Below, piece after piece: positions 1-6,430 of a stretch of DNA of 9,404 bases. Position 1 is the first letter of the stretch. Each line of letters opens with the position of its first letter. The stretch comes from an uncultured Eubacteriales bacterium (GTDB taxonomy: Bacteria > Bacillota > Clostridia > Oscillospirales > Oscillospiraceae): positions 1-9,404 of the forward strand of contig URVR01000060.1 in NCBI GenBank assembly GCA_900551355.1, given 5' to 3'. Below the pieces are notes generated by a model that was not told the origin of the DNA, searched no databases, and saw only the letters and a list, made by a program, of their open reading frames with translations. The position numbers were made by a program, and so were the translations under genes.

Positions 1-1
1 C

Positions 2-460
2 TCCCACCTGGACGCCACCACCGTGCTGAGCCGTAAGATCGCGGAGCAGGGCATCTACCCCGCCGTAGACCCACTGGAGTCCACCTCCCGCATCCTGGAG
101 CCGGATATCGTGGGCGAGGAGCATTACAACATCGCCCGCGCCGTCCAGTCCACGCTGCAAAAGTACCGTGAGCTGCAGGATATCATCGCCATCCTGGGTA
201 TGGAGGAGCTCAGCGACGAGGATAAAAAGACCGTCGCCCGCGCCCGCCGCATCCAGCGCTTCCTGTCCCAGCCCTTCTATGTGGCGGAGAAGTTCAGCGG
301 CGCCCCCGGCGTGTTCGTCCCCCTGCACGAGACGCTGCGCGGCTTCAAGGAGATCCTGTCCGGCAGCATGGACGAGTATCCCGAGGCGGCCTTCTTCAAC
401 GCCGGCACCATCGACGATGTGATCCGCAAGGCGGAGCAGATGAAGAAAGGCGGCATGTGA
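2..460 (+). CDS. atpD: F-type ATP synthase subunit beta, C-terminal part
   Basis: This is the catalytic beta subunit of the F1 sector, which makes ATP from ADP and phosphate at the cytoplasmic face of the membrane. Only the last 152 residues are present, out of the roughly 460-470 usual for the family, because the gene enters from the left edge; the frame is open from base 2. The fragment starts in the conserved SHLDATTVLSRKIAEQGIYP block, continues through VDPLESTSR and the C-terminal helical domain, and carries EELSDED (fragment residues 68-74). That is the local version of the DELSEED lever that pushes the gamma shaft. The C-terminus is a typical beta tail. The stop codon overlaps the atpC start by one base, so the two are translationally coupled at the end of an atp operon. 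Identification is very secure. Confidence 0.97.
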   Translation, partial: SHLDATTVLSRKIAEQGIYPAVDPLESTSRILEPDIVGEEHYNIARAVQSTLQKYRELQDIIAILGMEELSDEDKKTVARARRIQRFLSQPFYVAEKFSGAPGVFVPLHETLRGFKEILSGSMDEYPEAAFFNAGTIDDVIRKAEQMKKGGM

Positions 461-867
461 TGGCGGCCCCGTTCCATCTGGATATTCTGGCGGCCAGCGT
501 CCCCTTCTACCGGGGTGACTGCGTGTCGCTGGTGGTGCCAACCACCGACGGCGAGTTCGGTATTCTGGCAAACCACAGCGACGCTGTGGGCGCCATCTGC
601 GCCGGCGAGCTGCGGTTCGAGACGGCGGAGGGCGAGCATCGCCGCGCCGCCGTGGCGCCCGGCCTGTTCAAGATCGAGGACGGCCGCGTGCTGCTGCTGG
701 TGGACGCCGCCGAGCGTCCGGAGGACATCGACGTGAACCGCGCCCTCCGCGCCCGCGAGGAGGCGGAGGAGCAGCTGCGGCAGAAGCGCAGCATGGCGGA
801 GTATCAGCTGGCCCAGGGCAATCTGGCCCGCGCCCTGAACCGCCTGCGCGTCAGCGGCAGAGGATAA
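460..867 (+). CDS. atpC: F-type ATP synthase subunit epsilon
   Basis: Epsilon is part of the F1 central stalk, linking gamma to the c-ring and inhibiting ATP hydrolysis. The 135-residue length is normal. Residues 1-82 form the beta-sandwich domain, with the family signature VPTTDGEFGILANHSDAV near residues 26-43. Residues 85-130 are the charged two-helix C-terminal arm. IDVNRA at 90-95 fits the I(L)DxxRA motif that binds ATP in epsilon of Bacillus PS3, so this epsilon may sense ATP; that is inference from the motif. I chose ATG at 460, with an AAGG/AGGCGG site about 7 bases upstream. A GTG at 457 would add one residue. The start overlaps the atpD stop, and a strong terminator follows at once, so this is the last gene of the operon. 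Confidence 0.95.
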   Translation: MAAPFHLDILAASVPFYRGDCVSLVVPTTDGEFGILANHSDAVGAICAGELRFETAEGEHRRAAVAPGLFKIEDGRVLLLVDAAERPEDIDVNRALRAREEAEEQLRQKRSMAEYQLAQGNLARALNRLRVSGRG

Positions 868-873
868 GATCGC

Positions 874-914
874 ATAAAAAGAGCGCTGCGGCTGTGCCGC
901 AGCGCTCTTTTTAT
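874..914. terminator. Strong bidirectional intrinsic terminator between atpC and aspT
   Basis: A perfect 12-bp GC-rich stem pairs 881-892 with 896-907 around a 3-base TGT loop. It is flanked by A5 (876-880) and T5 (908-912), so the helix can extend to about 19 bp. The T-run serves the plus strand, ending the atp operon 7 bases after the atpC stop. The A-run becomes a U-run on the minus strand and serves the aminotransferase, whose stop lies at 928. The shared position between convergent genes fits a bidirectional terminator. Confidence 0.93.
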
Positions 915-927
915 ATGCATTTCGTTT

Positions 928-2205
928 TCAGATGCCCAGCTTCTCCAGCGCCGCCATCCGCAGGCAGATGCAGAACACGGCGATGGCCTGCTCCAGCTCC
1001 GCCACCGGCGGGAAGGAGGGGGCGATACGGATATTGCTGTCGTTGGGGTCGATGCCGTAGGGGAACGTAGCCCCCGCGCCGGTCATGGTGACGCCCGCCT
1101 CCCTGCACAGGGCCAGCGTCCGCTTGGCACAGCCGGGCATGGTGTCCAGACTGACGAAATAGCCGCCCACAGGCCGCTTGTAGTCCGCGATGCCCAGCGG
1201 CGCGATCTCCCGATCCAGACCGTCCAGCACCGCGTGGAACTTGGGCGCGAGAATGGCTGCGTGCTCCTTCATCAGTGCCAGCGTGTGCGCCCGGTCCTGA
1301 AGGAACAGCACATGCCGCAGCTGGTTGATCTTGTCAAAGCCGATGGTCTGGACGTTGATGAGCTTGGTGAGATAGGCGATGTTGGCCTCGCTGGCCGCCA
1401 TCACTGCCACGCCCGCGCCGGGGAATGTCACCTTGCTGGTGGACGCGAACTCGTACACCATGTCGGCGTTGCCGTACTGGGCGCACAGACCGATGATGTC
1501 GGGGAAGGGCACGAAGCCGCAGTCGAACTCGTGGATGCAGTAGGCGTTGTCCCACATCAGCATGAAGTCCGGGGCGGCGGGCTTCATGGCCGCCAGACGG
1601 CGGACGGTCTCCTCCGAGTACACCACGCCCTCGGGGTTGGAGTACTTGGGCACGTTCCACATGCCCTTCACCGCCGGGTCGCGGATCAGCTCCTCCACCA
1701 TGTCCATGTCGGGGCCGTCGGCGGTCATGGGCACGGAGATCATCTCCGCGCCGAAGCTGGCCGTCACCTTGAAGTGCCGGTCATAGCCGGGCACCGGGCA
1801 GATCCACTTCACCTTGTCCAGCTTGCCCCAGGGCTTCTCGCTGTGGAGCAGACCGTGGGTGAACGCCTTGGAGATGGCGTCGTACATCAGCTGCAGGCTG
1901 GCGTTGCCGCCCACGAATACCTGCTCCGGCTTGCAGCCCAAAATATCCGCGAACAGCCGCCGCGCCGCGGGGATGCCCGCCACCTCGCCGTAGTTCCGGG
2001 TCTCCACGCCGTCGGACACGAACTGCTCCGGCTTTGTCAGCAGCCCGAAAATGGGCGTCACCAGATCCAGCTGCTCCCGTCCCGGCTTGCCCCGTGCCAT
2101 ATTCAGCGACAGATGGAGCGCCTTGGCGTCCTGGTATGCCGCCTGCAGGGCCGCGTATTCCGCCTGCCGCTCGGGCAATGTCATCTCTGCATATTTTTTC
2201 TTCAT
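928..2205 (-). CDS. Class Ic aspartate aminotransferase (PLP-dependent, AspT-like)
   Basis: This is a fold-type I PLP enzyme expected to swap the amino group between aspartate and 2-oxoglutarate in the cytoplasm. Its 425 residues closely follow the AspT family known from Corynebacterium glutamicum (Pfam Asp_aminotransf), as recalled from memory. Shared blocks include LNMARGKP (35-41), VKWICPVPGYDRHF (132-145), ISVPMTADGPDMD (156-168) and WDNAY (218-222). Expected PLP residues are present: Asn190 in the SNP-like SNPEG, Asp219, Tyr222, the Schiff-base Lys258 in STSK, and the carboxylate-binding Arg393 in IRIAPS. The ATG at 2205 has GGAGG at 2215-2219, 9 bases upstream, and a promoter just before it. 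An open frame to 2436 runs back through that promoter into the hydrolase gene, so the longer start is wrong. It lies downstream of an omega-amidase-like gene on the same strand. Confidence 0.92.
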   Translation of the reverse strand: MKKKYAEMTLPERQAEYAALQAAYQDAKALHLSLNMARGKPGREQLDLVTPIFGLLTKPEQFVSDGVETRNYGEVAGIPAARRLFADILGCKPEQVFVGGNASLQLMYDAISKAFTHGLLHSEKPWGKLDKVKWICPVPGYDRHFKVTASFGAEMISVPMTADGPDMDMVEELIRDPAVKGMWNVPKYSNPEGVVYSEETVRRLAAMKPAAPDFMLMWDNAYCIHEFDCGFVPFPDIIGLCAQYGNADMVYEFASTSKVTFPGAGVAVMAASEANIAYLTKLINVQTIGFDKINQLRHVLFLQDRAHTLALMKEHAAILAPKFHAVLDGLDREIAPLGIADYKRPVGGYFVSLDTMPGCAKRTLALCREAGVTMTGAGATFPYGIDPNDSNIRIAPSFPPVAELEQAIAVFCICLRMAALEKLGI

Positions 2206-2235
2206 GATGAAGGACCTCCGCCGTATTTTTTTGCG

Positions 2236-2264
2236 ATTATACACTGTTTGCCGTCCCTTGGCAA
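2236..2264 (-). promoter_or_regulatory. Near-consensus sigma-70-type promoter for the aminotransferase
   Basis: On the minus strand, TTGCCA (2264-2259, five of six consensus bases) and a perfect TATAAT (2241-2236) are separated by exactly 17 bases. The expected transcription start is near 2229, giving a leader of about 24 bases that contains the GGAGG ribosome site. The -35 box directly abuts the hydrolase stop codon at 2265-2267. The aminotransferase can therefore be expressed independently of the upstream genes. Confidence 0.85.
2248..2264. promoter_or_regulatory. Small inverted repeat covering the -35 box (possible operator)
   Basis: TTGCC (2248-2252) and GGCAA (2260-2264) form a perfect 5-bp dyad separated by 7 bases. 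One arm lies in the -35 hexamer of the aminotransferase promoter and the other in its spacer, a position where a bound repressor would block RNA polymerase. No known operator consensus is recognised, and a dyad this short can arise by chance. Confidence 0.3.
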
Positions 2265-3074
2265 TCACTTTTTTCGGATGTCGTAGATGTCCGTCCGCCG
2301 TGCCGACAAAATGGGAAGCTGCCCGCGTATGGCGGACACCTGCTCCAGCTCCAGCTCCGTCACCGCCACCTCCTCGCCTGCGCCGCACTGATGGAGCACC
2401 GTGCCCCACGGATCGCAGACGATGGAGTGGCCCCACGCCACATAGGACGCCGTTTCGTCCCGGGCGGGGGAGACGCCCACGGTGAATAGCTGCTCATCCA
2501 CGGCCCGCTGCCGGAACAGCAGCTCCCAGTGGGCCGGGCCAGTGGTCATGTTGAAGGCCGCCGGCACCACCAGCACCTGCGCGCCCTCCATCGTCATCAG
2601 CCGCGCCAGCTCCTGGAACCGCAGGTCGAAGCAGATGCAAAGCCCCATCCTCCCCCACGGCGTGTCGAACACCGTCACCGTGTCGCCCGCCGTCAGGGTG
2701 TCCGACTCCCGGAACCGCTGGCCGCCGGCCACGTCGATGTCAAAGAGGTGCATTTTCCGGTGCCGGGCCGCGCAGCGCCCGTCGGGACGGAACACATAGC
2801 TGGTGTTGTACACCCTGCCGCCGTCCAGCTCCGGGAGGGAGCCGCCCACCACCCACAGGCCGTTTTCCGCCGCGGCCCGGGACAGCATCCGGTACGCCTC
2901 ACCGCCCTCCGCCTCGCCGTAGGCGCGGAAGCAGCCGTTGTCGTAGGGACAGCAGAACATCTCCGGCAGCACCGCCATGTCCGCGCCCTTCACGCTGGCC
3001 AGCAGCGCCTCCGCATGGCGGAGGTTTTCCGCCTTGTCGGGTTGTACCCGCATCTGTATCTGTGCAAGCTTCAT
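2265..3074 (-). CDS. Carbon-nitrogen hydrolase, nitrilase superfamily (omega-amidase/Nit2-like)
   Basis: This enzyme probably hydrolyses an amide such as 2-oxoglutaramate or 2-oxosuccinamate to the 2-oxoacid and ammonia, in the cytoplasm. The 269-residue protein has the full nitrilase catalytic set: Glu38 in VLPEMF, Lys107 in RHRKMHLFDID, and nucleophile Cys148 in ICFDLRF. A supporting Glu123 follows in FRESDTLTAG. RHRKMHLFDID and CFDLRFQELAR are typical of the Nit2/YafV branch, so omega-amidase is a better fit than a true nitrilase, but the substrate is inferred. I chose ATG at 3074, with GAGG at 3084-3087, 9 bases upstream. A GTG at 3089 overlaps that ribosome site. It sits 33 bases after the Smr gene, in the same direction, and is followed by an aminotransferase whose amide oxo-acid product it could remove. 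Confidence 0.88.
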   Translation of the reverse strand: MKLAQIQMRVQPDKAENLRHAEALLASVKGADMAVLPEMFCCPYDNGCFRAYGEAEGGEAYRMLSRAAAENGLWVVGGSLPELDGGRVYNTSYVFRPDGRCAARHRKMHLFDIDVAGGQRFRESDTLTAGDTVTVFDTPWGRMGLCICFDLRFQELARLMTMEGAQVLVVPAAFNMTTGPAHWELLFRQRAVDEQLFTVGVSPARDETASYVAWGHSIVCDPWGTVLHQCGAGEEVAVTELELEQVSAIRGQLPILSARRTDIYDIRKK

Positions 3075-3107
3075 GCCTTTATACCTCACTTATTGCAACA
3101 ACTTGCG

Positions 3108-3353
3108 TCAATAGTATTCCCGCAGCACCAGCTCGGTCACGCCCTCGCTGACGCTGACCAGACGCTTCACCTGGCTGCGCCGCCCGTAGGTCAGCCACAG
3201 CATGTCCCGGATAGCCGTGCCGCCGCGATAGCCGTGGATCAGCCGCAGCCGGTAGGTGCCCGCGCCGGCCCGGCGCAGGGCTGCGTCCACCGCGATCTGC
3301 GCCTGATAGGTATTCATGCCGTGGAGATCCAGCTCCACCACACCGCCGGTCAT
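3108..3353 (-). CDS. Small stand-alone Smr-domain protein
   Basis: This 81-residue protein is essentially one Smr (small MutS-related) domain, the fold found at the C-terminus of MutS2 and in proteins with nicking or RNA-cleaving activity. LDLHGM at residues 8-13 is the first family motif, and LIHGYRGGTAIRDML (38-52) is the second, with HGYRGG in place of the common HGxGxG. The C-terminus ends in a beta strand (ELVLREYY). A nuclease role is possible, but no activity can be read from the sequence. I chose ATG at 3353 because a perfect AGGAGG lies at 3361-3366, 7 bases upstream. A longer frame from 3371 would translate that ribosome site as MRGGVV. It is the first gene after the divergent promoter, upstream of the amidase. 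Confidence 0.85.
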   Translation of the reverse strand: MTGGVVELDLHGMNTYQAQIAVDAALRRAGAGTYRLRLIHGYRGGTAIRDMLWLTYGRRSQVKRLVSVSEGVTELVLREYY

Positions 3354-3360
3354 GACAACA

Positions 3361-3366
3361 CCTCCT
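3361..3366 (-). promoter_or_regulatory. Ribosome binding site that fixes the Smr start
   Basis: AGGAGG on the minus strand lies 7 bases before the ATG at 3353. It also lies inside the longer open frame from 3371, which argues that the frame's first six codons are not translated. Confidence 0.85.
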
Positions 3367-3379
3367 CTCATTTGCCCTA

Positions 3380-3408
3380 ATCATACGGGAAATGAATTGT
3401 GTTTTCAA
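3380..3408 (-). promoter_or_regulatory. Promoter for the Smr / amidase operon
   Basis: On the minus strand, TTGAAA (3408-3403) and TATGAT (3385-3380), each five of six consensus bases, are separated by exactly 17 bases. The expected start is near 3373, giving a leader of about 20 bases with the AGGAGG site. It overlaps the divergent plus-strand promoter. Confidence 0.82.
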
Positions 3409-3425
3409 CCGTTTTGTGGTAAAAT
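3397..3425 (+). promoter_or_regulatory. Promoter for the phosphodiesterase / nfo operon
   Basis: TAAAAT at 3420-3425 is preceded by TGG (3417-3419), making an extended -10. A weak -35, TTGTGT (3397-3402), lies 17 bases upstream. The start would be near 3432, leaving about 23 bases of leader. The -35 falls in the spacer of the oppositely directed promoter. Confidence 0.68.
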
Positions 3426-3454
3426 ACCCCGGAATAAAAATCGCGGGGTGGCCT

Positions 3455-3919
3455 ATGAACATTCTGGTGGTATCCGATTCCCACGGAAAGGTGGACAAAC
3501 TCATACAGGCGGTGGAGCAGACCCATCCGGACTATGTGCTCCATCTGGGCGACTGCCAGCGGGATCTGGAAAAGCTGCGGCAGGCGTTTCCCATGCTGCC
3601 CATGGAGGGCGTGCCGGGAAACTGCGACTACGGCAGCTGCGACCAGCCGGAGCGGCTCACAGAGCTGGGCGGCGTGCGTATCCTCATGCTCCACGGTCAC
3701 ACACGGGGCGTGAAGTCCGACGTGATGCGGGCGGTGTGGGCCGCCCGGGAGTGCGGCGCGCAGGTGCTGCTGTTCGGCCACACCCATCGTCCCATGGTGG
3801 ACAACGACGGCACACTGCTGGTGCTGAATCCCGGCGCCGCCGGCGACCCGCTGCGCCCCACCTGCGGCATCCTCACCATCGAAAACGGCAAAGCGGACGT
3901 CCGGACGCTGAACCTCTGA
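3455..3919 (+). CDS. YfcE/MJ0936-type metallophosphoesterase
   Basis: This is a small calcineurin-like phosphodiesterase that uses two metal ions to cleave phosphodiester bonds. The 154-residue length matches the YfcE/MJ0936 family. All expected metal ligands are present: Asp8 and His10 in DSH, Asp33 in LGD, Asn56 in GNCD, His80 in LHGH, and His109 and His111 in FGHTH. NPGAAGDP (125-132) is the usual C-terminal block. The physiological substrate is not predictable; relatives act on artificial phosphodiesters in vitro. I chose ATG at 3455, where homology starts (MNILVVSDSHG). A frame from 3392 begins upstream of the promoter and is unlikely. The ribosome site is weak (GGTGG about 3 bases upstream). 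It is first in an operon with endonuclease IV 13 bases downstream. Confidence 0.9.
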   Translation: MNILVVSDSHGKVDKLIQAVEQTHPDYVLHLGDCQRDLEKLRQAFPMLPMEGVPGNCDYGSCDQPERLTELGGVRILMLHGHTRGVKSDVMRAVWAARECGAQVLLFGHTHRPMVDNDGTLLVLNPGAAGDPLRPTCGILTIENGKADVRTLNL

Positions 3920-3932
3920 AAGGAGCAACACT

Positions 3933-4766
3933 ATGCTGACCATCGGCTGTCACCTCTCCGCCTCCGACGGCTTTCTGGCCATGGGGCGGACGGCGCTGGA
4001 TATCGGCGCCAATACATTCCAGTTTTTCACCCGCAATCCCCGGGGCAGCAAGGCCAAGGCCATCGACCCCGACGACGCGGCGGCGCTGCTGGCGCTGCTG
4101 GCGGAAAACGGGTTTGGGCCGCTGGTGGCCCACGCGCCCTACACCATCAACCCCTGCTCCAGAACGGAGCACACCCGGGAGTTTGCCCGCATGACCCTGG
4201 CGGATGACCTGAAGCGCATGGAGCATCTGCCCGGCAATTACTACAACTTCCACCCCGGCAGCCACACGGAGCAGGGGACGGAGGTGGGCATCGGCCAGAT
4301 CGCCGATACCCTCAACGCCATCCTCAAGCCGGAGCAGCACACCACGGTGCTGCTGGAAACCATGTCCGGCAAGGGTTCGGAGGTGGGCGGCCGCTTCGAG
4401 GAGCTGCGGGAGATCATGGACCGCGTGGCGCTGGGCGACCGGCTGGGCGTCTGCATGGACACCTGCCACATCTCCGACGCGGGGTATGACATCGCCGGGG
4501 ACATCGACGGCGTGCTGACGGAGTTTGACCGGGTCATCGGCCTTGCAAAGTTGAAGGCGGTGCATATCAACGACAGCATGAACCCGCTGGGTGCCCACAA
4601 GGACCGCCACGCCCGTATCGGCGAGGGATATCTGGGGGAGGCGACCTTTGGCCGCATCATCAACCACCCGGCGCTGCGGGAGCTGCCCTTCATTCTGGAG
4701 ACGCCCAACGATCTGGCGGGCTACGCCCGGGAGATCGCGCGGCTGCGGGAGCTGAGGGCGGAATGA
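3933..4766 (+). CDS. nfo: Endonuclease IV (AP endonuclease)
   Basis: Nfo cuts the DNA backbone 5' of abasic sites and removes blocked 3' ends in base-excision repair, using three zinc ions in a TIM barrel. The 277-residue length is normal. All nine metal ligands known from the E. coli enzyme have counterparts: His67, His107, Glu142, Asp176, His179, His211, Asp224, His226 and Glu256. They fall in the family blocks VAHAPY, NFHPGSH, LETMSG, VCMDTCH, VHINDS, KDRHARIGEG and ILETP. The ATG at 3933 has AAAGGAG ending 7 bases upstream. The gene follows the phosphodiesterase by 13 bases and overlaps the next gene by four bases (ATGA), so the three are one operon. Identification is secure. Confidence 0.97.
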   Translation: MLTIGCHLSASDGFLAMGRTALDIGANTFQFFTRNPRGSKAKAIDPDDAAALLALLAENGFGPLVAHAPYTINPCSRTEHTREFARMTLADDLKRMEHLPGNYYNFHPGSHTEQGTEVGIGQIADTLNAILKPEQHTTVLLETMSGKGSEVGGRFEELREIMDRVALGDRLGVCMDTCHISDAGYDIAGDIDGVLTEFDRVIGLAKLKAVHINDSMNPLGAHKDRHARIGEGYLGEATFGRIINHPALRELPFILETPNDLAGYAREIARLRELRAE

Positions 4767-5401
4767 TGCTGCGCATATCGGCACTGCTTCTGGGCCTGCT
4801 GGGGCTGGCAGGACTGTATTTTCATTCCACGCTGCCGGCGACAGGCCATATCCGCCCCGGCTTTTTCGTGTTCTATACCAATCTCAGCAACCTGCTGCTG
4901 GCGGTGTACCAGCTGGCGCTGGGCGTCAGCAGCTGGGCGCCCCAGGGCGGTGTGTTCCGGTGGCTCAGCTCCCCCGGCGTCGCCCTGAGCATGACGCTGT
5001 GCATCTTCGTGACCCACCTCATCTACCAGTGGGTGCTGGTGCCCTCGGCCAGAAAGCGCGGCAAGGCCCTGTCCGACATCGGCTTCAGCAGCTTCGGCAA
5101 CCTGTGCGTCCACTATATCGTGCCATGGCTGACGGTGGCACAGTGGCTGCTGTGGCAGGACAAATCCGGTCTCACTGTCGGCCACGCCGTGTGGTGGCTG
5201 GTGCTGCCGCTGTCCTACTTCGCCTTCGGCATGGTGCGGGGCGCCACAGGGAGGCCCATCGGCCACACGAAGCACTGCTACCCCTACCCCTTCATGGACC
5301 CGCAGGTGATGGGCCGGCGCTTCTGGCCGGTGATCCTGCTGCTGATCGCGGCGTTTTTTGCCCTGGGCTGCCTGTTCGTGTGCATCGGACGGCTGCTGTA
5401 A
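4763..5401 (+). CDS. Pr6Pr-type integral membrane protein, six predicted helices
   Basis: This polytopic membrane protein of 212 residues resembles the Pr6Pr family, whose biochemical function is not known. Hydrophobic segments lie near residues 4-20, 33-56, 71-93, 108-130, 141-160 and 187-208, giving six likely helices. Family-like features are FYTNLSNLL (37-45), at the start of helix 2, and NLCVHYIVPW (113-122), with a His and Pro within helix 4. A polar loop at 161-182 carries HTKHCYPYPFMDP, which could face a ligand or metal. It starts inside the nfo stop codon (ATGA at 4763-4766). A second ATG at 4766 has better spacing from the AGGG at 4755-4758 and may be the true start. The tight coupling to nfo is unexplained. 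Family assignment is from recall of the motifs. Confidence 0.75.
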   Translation: MMLRISALLLGLLGLAGLYFHSTLPATGHIRPGFFVFYTNLSNLLLAVYQLALGVSSWAPQGGVFRWLSSPGVALSMTLCIFVTHLIYQWVLVPSARKRGKALSDIGFSSFGNLCVHYIVPWLTVAQWLLWQDKSGLTVGHAVWWLVLPLSYFAFGMVRGATGRPIGHTKHCYPYPFMDPQVMGRRFWPVILLLIAAFFALGCLFVCIGRLL

Positions 5402-5411
5402 ACGTGAAGAA

Positions 5412-5449
5412 GGAGCGCGCATGGGATGTCCCATGTGCGCTCCCTTTTT
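5412..5449. terminator. Intrinsic terminator after the nfo operon
   Basis: A 14-bp stem pairs 5412-5425 with 5430-5443, with one G-T wobble, around an ATGT loop. T5 at 5445-5449 follows on the plus strand. It lies 10 bases after the membrane-protein stop and 15 bases past the stop of the convergent dehydrogenase. On the minus strand the hairpin is followed by TTCTTC, so weaker termination in that direction is possible too. Confidence 0.9.
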
Positions 5450-5464
5450 GCGTGCATGACTGGC

Positions 5465-6430
5465 TCAGTAGCCGATGCGGCGGTCCACATACCGCGCCAG
5501 CGGTCTGCCGGCGGCGTAGTTCTCCAGATCCTCGCAGAACAGCGCCACGTTCTTGTCCCGGGTATAGCCCAGACTCATCTGCCCGGAGATGTGGGGCGTG
5601 ATCAGCAGGTTTCTGGCCTCCCACACCGGGTCGCCGTCGGGAATAGGCTCCCTGGCGAACACGTCCAGCGCCGCGCCCGCCAGCCTCCCGGCGTTCAGCG
5701 CCTCCACCAGCGCAGGCTGGTCGATGGCGGTGCCCCGGCCCACGTTGACCACATAGGCCGTCTCCGGCAGCAGAGCAATGCGCTGGCGGGACAGGATGCC
5801 CACAGTGTCCGGCGTGGAGGGCAGCGCCATCACCAGAATGTCGGTGTCCGGCAGCAGATCGTCCAGCTCGTCGTGGGTGTACACGCCGTCAAAGGCGGGA
5901 TCGGCGGCTTTTTTCGTGCGGCGGACGCCCCGGATGGACTTGGCGCCCATGGCCTTGGCCCGGCGCGCGAACTCCGTGCCGATGTCGCCGGTGCCCAGCA
6001 CGGTGATGGTGCTGCCGATGATGGAGCGCATGGGCACCACCTGCCCCCAGTGATGGGCGTCGGCATCCCGCACATAGGCGGGGGCGTGGCGCAGCAGCAT
6101 CAGCGTCACCATGATGAGGTGTTCTGCGATGGTGACGCCGTAGGCGCCGGAGGAGTTGCTGAGCATCACGTCCGGCGAGGGGTACAGGGCGTCGTCCAGA
6201 TAGGCGTCCACCCCGGCGAAGTTACCACAGAACCACTTCAGCCCCGTAAAGCTCTTCAGGTCGGCGGGCTTGGGCATGCCGTACAGCACCTCATACTGCC
6301 CGGCCTTCTCCGCCGGCACGCGGCTGTCGGGATAGTAGTCCGCCGCGAAGCCGCAGCGTGCGGCGGTGCTGTCGATCAGCACGTGATGGGACGGCTCCAG
6401 AAAATTTCCGAGAACGGCGATCTTTTTCAT
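5465..6430 (-). CDS. D-2-hydroxyacid dehydrogenase, NAD(P)-dependent
   Basis: This cytoplasmic enzyme interconverts a 2-oxoacid and a D-2-hydroxyacid. At 321 residues it has normal length. The substrate domain is at 1-100 and 290-321, with the nucleotide domain between. The Rossmann motif GTGDIG is at 146-151. The catalytic triad of the family is present: Arg232 in VNVGRG, Glu261 in AREPIP and His280 in TPHISG. The end of the second Rossmann strand is basic (Arg167, Arg170, Arg171) with no acidic residue there, which suggests NADP(H) preference; that is inference. The substrate cannot be named; glyoxylate/hydroxypyruvate or a branched 2-oxoacid are options. The ATG at 6430 overlaps the upstream FAD gene stop (ATGA). 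Its GGAGG (6438-6442, 7 bases away) is inside that gene, so translation is coupled. Confidence 0.9.
   Translation of the reverse strand: MKKIAVLGNFLEPSHHVLIDSTAARCGFAADYYPDSRVPAEKAGQYEVLYGMPKPADLKSFTGLKWFCGNFAGVDAYLDDALYPSPDVMLSNSSGAYGVTIAEHLIMVTLMLLRHAPAYVRDADAHHWGQVVPMRSIIGSTITVLGTGDIGTEFARRAKAMGAKSIRGVRRTKKAADPAFDGVYTHDELDDLLPDTDILVMALPSTPDTVGILSRQRIALLPETAYVVNVGRGTAIDQPALVEALNAGRLAGAALDVFAREPIPDGDPVWEARNLLITPHISGQMSLGYTRDKNVALFCEDLENYAAGRPLARYVDRRIGY

Noticed and set aside
1234..2286. A 350-codon plus-strand open frame opposite the aminotransferase
   Set aside because: His/Val/Gly-rich antisense shadow of a clearly conserved gene. It begins inside that gene without a start signal.
2206..2436. 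N-terminal extension of the aminotransferase back to 2436
   Set aside because: The extension reads through a near-perfect promoter and the upstream gene's coding sequence. GGAGG and the family's homology both point to the ATG at 2205.
3392..3454. 21-residue N-terminal extension of the phosphodiesterase
   Set aside because: It would start upstream of the -10 box, and the family begins at the MNILVVSDSHG block.
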